A stretch of DNA of 64,000 bases from Cryomorphaceae bacterium BACL29 MAG-121220-bin8 (GTDB lineage: Bacteria; Bacteroidota; Bacteroidia; Flavobacteriales; Flavobacteriaceae): positions 62,001 through 126,000 of the forward strand of contig CAJIYP010000001.1 of NCBI GenBank assembly GCA_905181705.1, given 5' to 3'. The position numbers and the translations under genes are program-made. How positions within the stretch are numbered: position 1 is the stretch's first letter; every line of letters begins with the position of its first letter. This document shows, in pieces, positions 47,499 through 57,275 of this stretch. Under the pieces are notes generated by a model, which was given only the letters and a program-made list of their open reading frames with translations, did not search any database and was not told the origin of the DNA.

Positions 47499-50400
47499 AT
47501 GAATAGACTTATTAAGTTACTAATACTCTTTTTAGGAGTATCGATTTATAGTCAAGACACCCTGTCCGTTAAGGACGGGGCGTATGGCTATGACAAAGAT
47601 TTTGTTTTAGATTTACATTTAACCACTGAAAGTGCTATAAAAGCATTACAATTTGATTTAAAATATGATGGTGATAATTTTAATTATAAATCATCTTATG
47701 AATTAATTAAAGCTAGGTTAGGTGCAGAAGATTCTGATCACGTTATTACTTTAAAAGAAGTGAAATCAGGTAATCTGAGAATTTTAATATATTCTCCTTC
47801 AAATAAAGCAATTCCCACTGGAAATGGTAAGTTATTAAGTATAGATTTTCACAATAGTAAAAACTTTGGTAAGTATAAATTTGAATTAGCAAGTGTAGTA
47901 GCTTCAAAGGAAGATAACACTAACTTAACTTTGAAATTAACAAATGGTGAGATAACTACACTAGCTCCTGGAATTGGTTGGAATAGTAATTCTATTGATT
48001 TTGGAAGTGTATATAAAGACGAAATAAAAGATCTTAAATGGGAATTACAAAATATAGGTACAGATACCCTAAACATAACATTAAATAAGGAAGAATTAAC
48101 AAAATTTTCCTTAACAGATTGGGATTCAAAAACCAATGTAATTGCCTGGCCCCAAAAAATATATCCTGGAAATAAATTAGAAGTAAACGTGAGAGTAAAT
48201 TCCTCTGAAAATGGAACTTTTAATCAGTCTTTATTTTTAGACTCTGACGATCCTGTAAATTTAGGAACCAAAGAGTTTAATTTTAAAGCTAGAATCTATA
48301 ATGAAAACAGAATAGTTGTTCAATCTGGTGCTGATGCAGAAAATAAAAAAACATCTGATGTAAAAGTATCTATTAACGGAGACGAAGACATAACTAGTTT
48401 TCAATTTGATATCTACCCCCCTGATAATAATAACTCTTCTTTAGATGCTGGTGAAAATAAAGTTGAAATTATTTCTGGAAGTGCCAGTTTGTTGAAATCT
48501 GAAACTGATCACATCATAAGTTCTAATGTTAGAACAGATGAAAATGGAAATAAATTTTTAAGGGTAGTAGCCTATTCTCCTAGTAATGCTTTATTGGCTC
48601 AACCAATTGGAGAAATTGTTAAGTTTTCTGTTCGCCCTGATAAAATTCTTAATCCAGGTTCCTATCCAATTTTTGTAAAAGATATAGTTTTAACCAATAA
48701 ACAATTAACAAACGTATCCTCAGCTTCCGAAGACGGAAGTATTAATTTAATCACTGGAAGACTAGCGTTTAAGTTTCCCCCAGTAACTGGTGACGACAGT
48801 AAACGTAACTATACTTTAGATTTAGGTGTTGTTTTTAGAAATAGTTATAATGAAAAAACAGTGCCTTATTTCAATAGTGGAAATAAAAAATTAAAAATCA
48901 CAGGAGTAACATCAATTGACAATGAAGTGTCTATTTCTGAAACATTTCCTTTAGAAAAGGAGTCTAATGTAGATTCAAATTTAAACTTTAAAATAGTTCC
49001 ATCTGGACTTACTGATGATTTCAGTTCTTACTTAAAATTTACACACGATGGTGGGTCAGAAATTGATTCCATAGAAATTAAAGCTACGCTTAAAAATAGA
49101 AACGTTTTAGTAATGAAAAATTCAAATGTTTCAAAATCAGCTGTCAATTCTATTCCAATTTCTATGTTGAATTCCAATGAGATTAAAGGAATGCAATTTG
49201 ATTTGACTGTGCCAAAAGAAACTAAATCGTTTACATGGACTCTTAAATCAGATTCTAATGATGATTTTATTTTTTCTGAACTAAGCGATGCCAAAGATCC
49301 TGGAATAACACATTATGTAGGTGATGAAATTAAATTTATAAATGATGCTGGAACTACTCATCCACTTTTCATAGTTACAGCTTTAGGTAGTGAAGGAGGG
49401 TATGATTCTACTAAACAACTTGCTGGAGTAACTAATCAAGGAGCGACATCAGGAACAGTTACTGTTGATTTATCTGAAGTTTCACCAGGTACTTACTATT
49501 ATATATGTGGAACTCACAAATCAATGCAAGGACAAATAGTAATCCTTCCTAAATTTTCTATTGATGCGAAATCCGCAAACTTAATCTCTGAAAGATCAGC
49601 TGATTTTACTTTAACACAATCTATTTTAGGAGCTAGAAAATACAGATTCTTATTGTTTTCAAGTACCAATGCCTTGTTTACAGGAAATAATGGTGCAATT
49701 ATTAATATGCCTTTAGAATTAAAGAAAATTGATAATGAAACCATGGCAGTTGCAGATGGTTCATACCAAGTGACTTTAGATAACATTATAATTTCCGGTA
49801 AAGACAACAGTAACGTAGCCTCAGAAGCAGCTTCTGCTGGAACAATTGTTGTAGGTGGAGTTAATGAATTCGATCCGGTAATAGATCCTGGTCAAACAAC
49901 AACTTTGAATGAAAATCCATTAACTAACACCTATTTTTATAAGGTTAAAGCTAGTGATGCAGATGAAAATAGTTTTGTAGATGATTTTAAAATTGTAACT
50001 GGAAACGATGATGGAACATTTGGTGTAGTTGCTGAAACAGGTGATTTATATGTAATAAAGCCTGTAAATGTTGATTACGAAACTAAAAAATCCTTTTCTA
50101 TTGGAGTTACAGTTTCTGATGGAACTAAAACAAGTGCTGAAGAAACTATTACTATTAATATTACAGATGATCCCAATGCTTTTGTTGTGAATAATTTCAC
50201 TGTACAAGTTTACAGGGACAATAACAAATCTGGTTCCTACAAAGATTCTGATGATATAAGAAAAAGTTCATCTGCAGCAGCCTCTGATTTTTCTTATGAA
50301 ATAGAATCTGGAAATGACAAAGACTTATTTTTATTGGATTCATCAACAGGAAAATTAACTTTAACTACTGCTCCAGTTTTTTCAAGTCCTACAGATTTAG

Positions 50401-52121
50401 ATAAAAATAATATTTACGAACTATCAATTAGAACTATCGTTAACGACGATACTTCTAGTTTCAAACCAATTGTTTCATCTGAAAAAACAGTCTCAATAAA
50501 AGAAGATACAACCGATGCATTGACAATAGCTTCTATTCTAGTAACTGAGGCTAGTGATGTGGATGGCGACGGAATTATAGATTCCTTAGATAATTGTCCT
50601 ACTATTGCGAATTCAAATCAATTAGATCATGACAAAAACGGGGAAGGAAATGTCTGTGAGGATTCGGATGGAGATGGGGTTTTAGATTACAAAGATGTAT
50701 GTCCTATTATTCCAAATGCAGACCAAGCAGATTCTGATTTTGATGGAATTGGAGATGTATGTGAAGATTCTGATAGTGATGGAGTAATTGATATATTTGA
50801 TAATTGTCCATCAGTTGCAAACTTAGATCAGGCCGATATGGATGGAGACGGAATAGGTGATGTTTGTGATGATGACAAGGATGGGGATACAATTTTAAAT
50901 ACTACAGACAACTGCCCCTCTATTGTTAATACAGACCAGGCAGATTTAGACAAAGATGGTATTGGGGATGTTTGTGATGATGATAAGGACGGAGATACTA
51001 TTTTAAATAACGTTGATAATTGCCCAGCAGTTGCTAACACGAATCAATCTGATATTGATGGGGATGGAATTGGAGACCTTTGTGATGAAGATATTGATGG
51101 AGATGGTAAATTAAATTCAGAAGATAATTGTCCTAATGTTTCTAATGCAGATCAAGCAGATATGGACGGAGATGGTATTGGCGATGTTTGTGATGACGAT
51201 AAGGACGGTGATACTATTTTGAACGATGTTGATAATTGTCCAACAATAGCTAACACAGATCAGGCTGATTTTGATAAGGACGGAATAGGAGATCTTTGTG
51301 ATTCAGATGTTGATGGAGATGGTATTTTAAATACTGAGGATGATTGTGCAAATACTCCTTTAGGCTCTGTTGTTGACACCAAAGGCTGCAAGGTATTTAC
51401 TTTACCTGTTAACAACAATAAAGTTGAGATTACGAGTGCCACTTGCATTGGCACAAGCGATGGGTCGATAGGACTTAGCGTGGAGGACAACGCGTATGAT
51501 TATAGTATTACTGTTACAGGCAAAGACGATCCAATAGTAATTTCTGGGGAGAACAAGACATCTTCTGTTACAGGATTAGCTAAGGGAACTTACAGTGTTT
51601 GCTTTAAAGTTACTGGACAAGCAGAGTATGAACAATGCTTTGAAGTGGTAATAGGCGAACCCAAAGCACTTAGTGCGTTTATTGATGTAGACAACGACAA
51701 AAGAACTACTAACATTCAATTAGGAGGCTCTAAGAGCTATAACGTGGATGTGAATGGAGAAAGATTTAAGGTAAGTGGAGATAAGTTCAATACTACTCTT
51801 CCAACCGGTCTTAGTATTATCAAGATAAGCACGGATTTAGATTGTCAAGGAATAATAGAAAGAGAGATTTTTATTTCAGAGGATATTTTCTATTATCCTA
51901 ATCCAACTAAAGGAGAAGTGGATGTCTTTGTAAATGGTGAGGATAGGGGAGTGAAGATGAGTGTATTTACCACCAAAGGAGATCTGGTGTTTACTAGAGA
52001 TCAAGAGATATTAGATAGTAGAAAAACAGAATTAGATTTAACTGGTGTTCCAGCAGGAACTTACTTAGTAACCTTGGAAGGAACAACCGTTAGAAAAACC
52101 TTTAAAATTGTAAAAAGATGA
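47499..52121 (+). CDS. T9SS-secreted protein with cohesin-like, cupredoxin, cadherin-like and thrombospondin type-3 domains
   Basis: 1,540 residues; the ATG at 47499 is preferred to the TTG just before it, and it follows the giant gene by 6 bp. After a signal peptide come a cohesin-like domain (about 20-155), an ASH-like beta domain (157-268), a second cohesin-like domain (269-425), a further beta domain (425-532), and a third cohesin-like domain (533-788) split by a cupredoxin (575-684). The copper ligands are H621, C670, H673 and M676 (YICGTHKSM). Two cadherin-like domains (791-1001), TSP3 repeats (1020-1297) and a T9SS type A tail (FYYPNPTKGEVDVF, ending TFKIVKR) follow. Likely exported by GldKLMN and surface anchored. 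The cohesins may bind the dockerin of the upstream protein (inference). Confidence 0.9.
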   Translation: MNRLIKLLILFLGVSIYSQDTLSVKDGAYGYDKDFVLDLHLTTESAIKALQFDLKYDGDNFNYKSSYELIKARLGAEDSDHVITLKEVKSGNLRILIYSPSNKAIPTGNGKLLSIDFHNSKNFGKYKFELASVVASKEDNTNLTLKLTNGEITTLAPGIGWNSNSIDFGSVYKDEIKDLKWELQNIGTDTLNITLNKEELTKFSLTDWDSKTNVIAWPQKIYPGNKLEVNVRVNSSENGTFNQSLFLDSDDPVNLGTKEFNFKARIYNENRIVVQSGADAENKKTSDVKVSINGDEDITSFQFDIYPPDNNNSSLDAGENKVEIISGSASLLKSETDHIISSNVRTDENGNKFLRVVAYSPSNALLAQPIGEIVKFSVRPDKILNPGSYPIFVKDIVLTNKQLTNVSSASEDGSINLITGRLAFKFPPVTGDDSKRNYTLDLGVVFRNSYNEKTVPYFNSGNKKLKITGVTSIDNEVSISETFPLEKESNVDSNLNFKIVPSGLTDDFSSYLKFTHDGGSEIDSIEIKATLKNRNVLVMKNSNVSKSAVNSIPISMLNSNEIKGMQFDLTVPKETKSFTWTLKSDSNDDFIFSELSDAKDPGITHYVGDEIKFINDAGTTHPLFIVTALGSEGGYDSTKQLAGVTNQGATSGTVTVDLSEVSPGTYYYICGTHKSMQGQIVILPKFSIDAKSANLISERSADFTLTQSILGARKYRFLLFSSTNALFTGNNGAIINMPLELKKIDNETMAVADGSYQVTLDNIIISGKDNSNVASEAASAGTIVVGGVNEFDPVIDPGQTTTLNENPLTNTYFYKVKASDADENSFVDDFKIVTGNDDGTFGVVAETGDLYVIKPVNVDYETKKSFSIGVTVSDGTKTSAEETITINITDDPNAFVVNNFTVQVYRDNNKSGSYKDSDDIRKSSSAAASDFSYEIESGNDKDLFLLDSSTGKLTLTTAPVFSSPTDLDKNNIYELSIRTIVNDDTSSFKPIVSSEKTVSIKEDTTDALTIASILVTEASDVDGDGIIDSLDNCPTIANSNQLDHDKNGEGNVCEDSDGDGVLDYKDVCPIIPNADQADSDFDGIGDVCEDSDSDGVIDIFDNCPSVANLDQADMDGDGIGDVCDDDKDGDTILNTTDNCPSIVNTDQADLDKDGIGDVCDDDKDGDTILNNVDNCPAVANTNQSDIDGDGIGDLCDEDIDGDGKLNSEDNCPNVSNADQADMDGDGIGDVCDDDKDGDTILNDVDNCPTIANTDQADFDKDGIGDLCDSDVDGDGILNTEDDCANTPLGSVVDTKGCKVFTLPVNNNKVEITSATCIGTSDGSIGLSVEDNAYDYSITVTGKDDPIVISGENKTSSVTGLAKGTYSVCFKVTGQAEYEQCFEVVIGEPKALSAFIDVDNDKRTTNIQLGGSKSYNVDVNGERFKVSGDKFNTTLPTGLSIIKISTDLDCQGIIEREIFISEDIFYYPNPTKGEVDVFVNGEDRGVKMSVFTTKGDLVFTRDQEILDSRKTELDLTGVPAGTYLVTLEGTTVRKTFKIVKR
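50556..51389 (+). repeat. Thrombospondin type-3 calcium-binding repeats
   Basis: Seven full repeats of 35-36 residues plus a partial eighth. Each contains DxDGDG-type calcium loops, a DNCP motif, and a closing DGIGDVC. Repeats 4, 5 and 7 share the segment DDKDGDTILN almost exactly, pointing to recent duplication. Paired cysteines suggest disulfides outside the cell. Confidence 0.93.
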
Positions 52122-52858
52122 AAAACAACCTATTAAAATACTTTAGTTTTCTTTTTACATTAACTCTTATTAGCTGCGGTGGTGGCGGAGGAGATGATGG
52201 AGGTGGCTCTGGTGGTGGAGGTGGTGGCCCTGTAGTTAACCCCCCAGGAAAATCTACTTTAACAGCACCTGCTAACAGCGAAACTTGTGAGACTGGAACT
52301 AGCGTATCGGCTACTCAAAGTGAAGTTACTTTTACTTGGACTGCTTCTTCAGACACCAATACTTATGACCTAAAGATTACAAATTTAAATACTAGTGTTG
52401 TTATTAACAGAACAGCTCTTACAAGTACTAGCACAAAAGTAACTTTAGACAAAGGAGTTCCTTATTCATGGAACATTACTTCAAAAAGTACAGCTAGCAC
52501 GACAACTACTGCTAGCGATACATGGAAGTTTTATTTACTTGGACCAGGAATTGTTAACTATGCTCCTTTCCCTGCAGATTTAAAAACTCCTGCATCGGGA
52601 TCCACAGTTACAAGAGATGGGGATGGCAAGGTGACCTTTACATGGGACGGCTCTGATCCCGATGGAGACTCACTTAACTACACACTGTATGTAGATGCAA
52701 CAGACGGGAAACAAACACCACCCACAGCGCAGACAGATTTAACAGTAAAAACATTAGCTGTAGCATTAGACGCTGCTACTACGTATTACTGGAGAGTGAA
52801 AACATCGGATGGAACAAACAGTAGTTACTCCATTGTTTATTCATTTAAAACAGAATAA
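52118..52858 (+). CDS. Lipoprotein with Gly-rich tether and two Fn3-like domains
   Basis: 246 residues. The lipoprotein signal (MKNNLLKYFSFLFTLTLIS) places Cys20 before a tether of almost pure Gly/Asp (about residues 21-38), then PVVNPPGKSTL and two fibronectin type III-like domains (about 45-145 and 155-245; the second contains VTFTWDGSDPDGDSLNYTLY). The ATG overlaps the stop of the upstream T9SS cargo gene by 4 bp, so the products are probably made together. A role as a membrane-anchored partner of the two large proteins is an inference; no catalytic motif is seen. Confidence 0.85.
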   Translation: MKNNLLKYFSFLFTLTLISCGGGGGDDGGGSGGGGGGPVVNPPGKSTLTAPANSETCETGTSVSATQSEVTFTWTASSDTNTYDLKITNLNTSVVINRTALTSTSTKVTLDKGVPYSWNITSKSTASTTTTASDTWKFYLLGPGIVNYAPFPADLKTPASGSTVTRDGDGKVTFTWDGSDPDGDSLNYTLYVDATDGKQTPPTAQTDLTVKTLAVALDAATTYYWRVKTSDGTNSSYSIVYSFKTE

Positions 52859-52890
52859 AGTTTGTAATTTAGAAATATTATTTTCTTGTT

Positions 52891-53864
52891 ATGAAGAAGT
52901 TTATCTGTTTATTAATATCTTTTTTTTATTTATTTCTTGTGCATCTGATGAAGAAGTAATTGATAATTCAAAAGAGGTGGTACCTGGAGTTAAACTTGTG
53001 AATTCAGGACATTTATATACAAATTGTGATCCAAATGACACTGTATATTGTACAAATGAAATGCAGACTTGGATTAATAAAGGAGTTTCGATGATGAAAA
53101 CTCAAAATGCAGATGTTCTTGTAGTTACATGGAATGTTGGAAAATTTGTTAGTGAAGATGGTTTTGATAAATATAATACACATGAAGTTCTTTTAACTTC
53201 ACCCGAAATAGAATCTATTCTTTCTAAAATTTCAGATTGGCTTAAAGGAACTTGCCTAAGTACTAACCAACAATCAGAGCATATAAAAGAATATAGAAAT
53301 TATCTAGAAAATGGAGCTGATGCCTCTTCACAATTTGTTTTGTGTTCGAATAGTAGAATTGTCCTGGCAGCATTTGAAACTAAAAATCCTGGAGCAAATG
53401 AGGGTAGAGATATCCCTGCTTTTATTACACATGAATTATATCATGCTTTTCAACAAGATTTGGGAAATCAAAGTTGTACAAACACAAGAGAGGGTAGTTC
53501 ATCTTCAAATGGAAGAGCAATTGTTGAAGGAGCAGCTGTATATTTTGGTGAATACGCCGCAGGTCAATTAATGAATTATGATGGGGTTAATCGTATGCTT
53601 GGAAAAATATATAATGATTTTCAGGGTAGTGGAGATAAATCAATAGAAGCTGGTCTGAACTGGGGAGCTGGTCTTAGGCTAATGATTGAAAGAAATTGGT
53701 TAAATGAATCTTCAATATTAGATGGCAGTCTATTTCATAATTGTGAAACAGAAACTCTATATACTAATGCAAATGAAAATATTGTTAAGATAAAAGATCT
53801 ATGGTACATGATAGAAAAAGATGGAGATAATTATAAATTTTCAGATCAAGCACTTGGTAATTAA
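52891..53864 (+). CDS. Putative zinc metalloprotease lipoprotein with a frame break in the signal peptide
   Basis: About 320 residues with the zinc-protease motif HELYH (in FITHELYHAFQQDLG) and a downstream EGAAVYFGEY whose Glu could be the third ligand, as in gluzincins. The best start, ATG 52891, encodes a lipoprotein signal (MKKFICLLISFF), but the frame changes at a run of eight T (52920-52927). One extra T would join it to LFISCASDEEVID with a perfect lipobox. In the open frame as given, translation would have to begin upstream inside the previous gene, with no normal signal. Sequencing error or phase variation could explain this. It is the last gene before a terminator. Confidence 0.72.
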
Positions 53865-53890
53865 TTAAATACAAAATACAATTATTAATA

Positions 53891-53917
53891 AAAAAAAGGG
53901 CATTGGCCCTTTTTTTT
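53891..53917 (+). terminator. Rho-independent terminator of the surface-protein operon
   Basis: AAAAAAAGGGC, a 4-nt loop (ATTG), then GCCCTTTTTTT form an 11-bp stem flanked by A and T runs. It lies 26 bp after the metalloprotease stop. The symmetrical A/T runs would let it work in both directions. Confidence 0.88.
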
Positions 53918-53940
53918 ATATTTATATTTGAAAAAAAAAT

Positions 53941-54258
53941 TTGAAAGATATTACAGTTGTTCTTATAGATAGAGAAGGTAATCAGCATTCTTTAAAAGCT
54001 CCAACTGACATGAATATGAATTTGATGGAACTTTGTAAAAGTTATGAATTTCCTGTTCAAGGAATATGTGGAGGGATGGCTATGTGTGCTTCTTGTCAAA
54101 TTTATATTCGTTCAGAAAATATTTTAAAAAATATTAGTGACGACGAAGTTGCAATGTTATCTGAAGCCTTTTATGTAAAAGATAGTTCTAGATTAGGTTG
54201 TCAAATTCAAATAACACCAGAACTAGATGGATTAGTTTTTGAACTTGCTCCAGAATAA
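53941..54258 (+). CDS. 2Fe-2S ferredoxin (adrenodoxin type)
   Basis: A 105-residue soluble electron carrier. Cluster ligands follow C-x5-C-x2-C (GICGGMAMCASCQIY) with the fourth Cys in RLGCQIQ. The start is a TTG giving MKDITVVLIDREGNQHSLKA, which fits the family N-terminus; no ATG is available there. The partner reductase or oxygenase is not in the window. It follows the terminator by 23 bp, so its promoter must lie in or near that hairpin, or it depends on read-through. Confidence 0.93.
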   Translation: MKDITVVLIDREGNQHSLKAPTDMNMNLMELCKSYEFPVQGICGGMAMCASCQIYIRSENILKNISDDEVAMLSEAFYVKDSSRLGCQIQITPELDGLVFELAPE

Positions 54259-54345
54259 ATTTATTTCAAGTTTTGTAAATAAAGTATATCATCTGCATTG
54301 TTGTTATATTTTAAATTCAGCATTAGCTAAAAAGGTTCTTACGCT

Positions 54346-57120
54346 TTAAGAACACATTTTCTTTCTTGGAGGCGAGAATTTCGTCAGATTAATTCCTTCT
54401 ACTGCATTTTCGTATTCTTCCATAGTCGGAGTCCTACCAAGTATTGCAGCTAATACTACTACAGGAGTAGATGCAAGTAATGACTCCCCTTTTTTTCGTT
54501 TTGAATCAGCAACAACACGTCCTTTAAATAATCGTGTAGAAGTAGCCATAACAGTATCCCCTTTTTCAGCCTTTTCTTGATTACCCATACAAAGATTACA
54601 ACCAGGTCTTTCCAGGTACATCATGTTTTCATATTCAGTTCGTGCTGTATTTTTGGGAGCATTATCATTGAACTCAAAACCAGAATATTTTTGTAGCATA
54701 TCCCAATCTCCTTCTTCTTTGAGTTCATCAATAATATTATATGTAGGAGCAGTTACTACTAAAGGTGCTTTAAATTGAACCCTTCCTTTTTGACTCTCAA
54801 GATTTCTAAGCATTTTAGCAACTATTTTAAGATCTCCTTTGTGAACCATACAAGAACCTACAAAACCAAGATCTACATTTTTCTTCCCCTCATAAAAAGA
54901 AAGTGTTCTAATCACATCGTGAGTATAGCGTTTTGAGACATCATCGTTGTGCACATCTGGATCGGCAATCATAGGTTGTCCAATTATATCTAAATCCACC
55001 TCAAACTCTGCATAATACTTAGCATTACTATCTGGTGTAATTGCAGGCTTTTCACCCGATTGGATTTCTTTAATTCTTTTATTTGCTCTATCAATAAGAC
55101 CTTGTAAGACTTGCTTGTCATTATCCATTCCCTTATCAATCATCATGTTAATCCTGCTTTTGGAAATCTCTAAAGACTCAATAAGAGTATCATCTTGGGA
55201 AATACAAATAGAGGCCTTCGCTTTCATTTCAGCTGTCCAGTCTGTAAAGGTAAAAGCTTGGTCAGCAAGTAAAGTTCCAATATGTACTTCAATTATTCTT
55301 CCCTGAAATATATTTTCATCAAAATTATCTAGCATCTGAGACTGAGTGGCATGAACCACATCTCGAAAATCCATATAACTTTTCATTTCCCCTTTAAAAG
55401 TAACCTTAACAGATTCAGGAATAGGCATACTTGCTTCTCCTGTAGCAAGTGCAAGTGCTACAGTACCTGAATCAGCACCAAAAGCAACTCCTTTGGACAT
55501 CCTTGTGTGTGAATCACCACCAATAATTATAGCCCAATCATTTATTGTAATATCATTCAATACCTTATGAATAACATCAGTCATTGGAAAATATTTATTT
55601 TTTGGATCACGAGCAGTAATTAAACCAAAGTCACTCATAAAGTTCATCAATCTTGGAATGTTTTCTTGAGCTTTTTTATCCCAAACTGATGCAGTATGAC
55701 ATCCAGACTGATATGCACCGTCAACAATTGGTGAAATTACAGTAGCAGCCATCATCTCAAGTTCTTGTGAAGTCATAAGACCCGTAGTGTCTTGAGAACC
55801 TACTATATTTACTTCTACACGAACGTCAGAACCGGCATGTAATATTTTACCTGGTGTATTTCCAACTGCATTTTTATTAAATATCTTTTCAACTGCGGTA
55901 AGCCCTTGTCCATTGTGAGAAATCTCTTTTGATAAGGCAAATATTGAAGGAGTATCAATTCCTAAAACTTTTGAGGCAAATGTTTGTAGTTTTTTACCAA
56001 ATACAATGGCATATGAGCCACCAGCTTTCATAAATTCTACTTTTTGATTTGTAAATGCAGAAGAAACATCGCAAAGTTCAACTTCTCCATTATATAATTT
56101 CTTCTTTTTTGTGTTAATAGTAAGGACAGTTCCTGTTTTTACACTGTAACGTTCTTCAAGAATAGGTTCATCATCTTCATTAACAACTGTATCCCCGTTG
56201 GCATCTTTTTTCTTAACCCAATTTTTAAGATCAATACCAATCCCACCAGTAACATCAACCGTAGTTAAGAAAATTGGTGAAATACCATTTGTGCCAGCTA
56301 CTATTGGCGCATAATTAATAAAAGGTACATAAGGACTTGCTTGTTTGCCAATCCATAATGCAACATTATTTACCCCTGACATTCTAGAAGATCCAACTCC
56401 CATAGTTCCTTTCTCAGCAATCAACATCACTCTCTTGTCGGGGTGTTTTTTTTGGAGAGCTAAAAGTTCATTTTGTTGATCTGTATTGTGCTCAAACATA
56501 CATTTACCATGTAATTCTCTATCTGATCTAGAGTGGGCATCACCCCCAGGAGATAGTAAGTCAGTAGAAATATCTCCAATTCCTGCTATATAAGTAACAA
56601 TTTTTATTTCTTCTTCCACTTCTGGAAGCTTAGTAAAAAATTCTGCCTTAGCATAGCTTTTAAGAATTTCTTTAGCAATATCGCTACCATTCTTGTATGC
56701 TACTTTTAATCGTTCAGTATCTGCATCGTATAAAAAAACTTGTGTTTTAAGAACTTTTGTGGCTTCTTTAGAAATATCAACCTTATCCCCCAAAGCTAAG
56801 TCAAGTAAAATTTTAATTGATGGCCCACCTTTCATGTGAGACAACAATTCAAATGCAAATTGAGGAGTGATTTCTTCTAAGGAAATTTCGCTAAGAATAA
56901 TTTCTTTTAAAAATTCAGCTTTTATACCAGCTGCACTAGTGGTTCCAGGTAAAACATTGTAGATAAAGAAATCAATAGATTTTTTTCTTATTGAGCTATC
57001 TAAATCTTTAATTTCTGTAATAATTTCAAATAGCAACTCTCTATTATCAATTGGTTTAGGTTCTAGACCTTGAACTTTTCGTTCTTCAATTTCTTTGATG
57101 TAATCTTCATAAATATTCAT
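54346..57120 (-). CDS. acnB: Aconitate hydratase B
   Basis: 4Fe-4S TCA-cycle enzyme converting citrate to isocitrate; the family also hydrates 2-methyl-cis-aconitate. The AcnB order is seen: an N-terminal HEAT-like domain (1-160), then a swivelling domain, then the catalytic core. Cluster cysteines are in VGSCMVHKGDL and RPGCNLCMGNQ. The ATG at 57120 (MNIYEDYIKEIEERK) is preferred to an upstream GTG at 57129. Length is about 924 residues, slightly over the E. coli enzyme. It appears to be transcribed alone. Confidence 0.97.
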   Translation of the reverse strand: MNIYEDYIKEIEERKVQGLEPKPIDNRELLFEIITEIKDLDSSIRKKSIDFFIYNVLPGTTSAAGIKAEFLKEIILSEISLEEITPQFAFELLSHMKGGPSIKILLDLALGDKVDISKEATKVLKTQVFLYDADTERLKVAYKNGSDIAKEILKSYAKAEFFTKLPEVEEEIKIVTYIAGIGDISTDLLSPGGDAHSRSDRELHGKCMFEHNTDQQNELLALQKKHPDKRVMLIAEKGTMGVGSSRMSGVNNVALWIGKQASPYVPFINYAPIVAGTNGISPIFLTTVDVTGGIGIDLKNWVKKKDANGDTVVNEDDEPILEERYSVKTGTVLTINTKKKKLYNGEVELCDVSSAFTNQKVEFMKAGGSYAIVFGKKLQTFASKVLGIDTPSIFALSKEISHNGQGLTAVEKIFNKNAVGNTPGKILHAGSDVRVEVNIVGSQDTTGLMTSQELEMMAATVISPIVDGAYQSGCHTASVWDKKAQENIPRLMNFMSDFGLITARDPKNKYFPMTDVIHKVLNDITINDWAIIIGGDSHTRMSKGVAFGADSGTVALALATGEASMPIPESVKVTFKGEMKSYMDFRDVVHATQSQMLDNFDENIFQGRIIEVHIGTLLADQAFTFTDWTAEMKAKASICISQDDTLIESLEISKSRINMMIDKGMDNDKQVLQGLIDRANKRIKEIQSGEKPAITPDSNAKYYAEFEVDLDIIGQPMIADPDVHNDDVSKRYTHDVIRTLSFYEGKKNVDLGFVGSCMVHKGDLKIVAKMLRNLESQKGRVQFKAPLVVTAPTYNIIDELKEEGDWDMLQKYSGFEFNDNAPKNTARTEYENMMYLERPGCNLCMGNQEKAEKGDTVMATSTRLFKGRVVADSKRKKGESLLASTPVVVLAAILGRTPTMEEYENAVEGINLTKFSPPRKKMCS

Positions 57121-57275
57121 AAATGACACCTATTTTATTGATTATTACTTAAATATTATAATTAATTTTTTAGCTAAATGCTAAAAAACATACATTCTCT
57201 ATTTGAAAGTAAACTTTCAATTAAGCTTAATCAAAAATAACGTTTATTGATTAGAATTCAATTCTATTTACAGTT

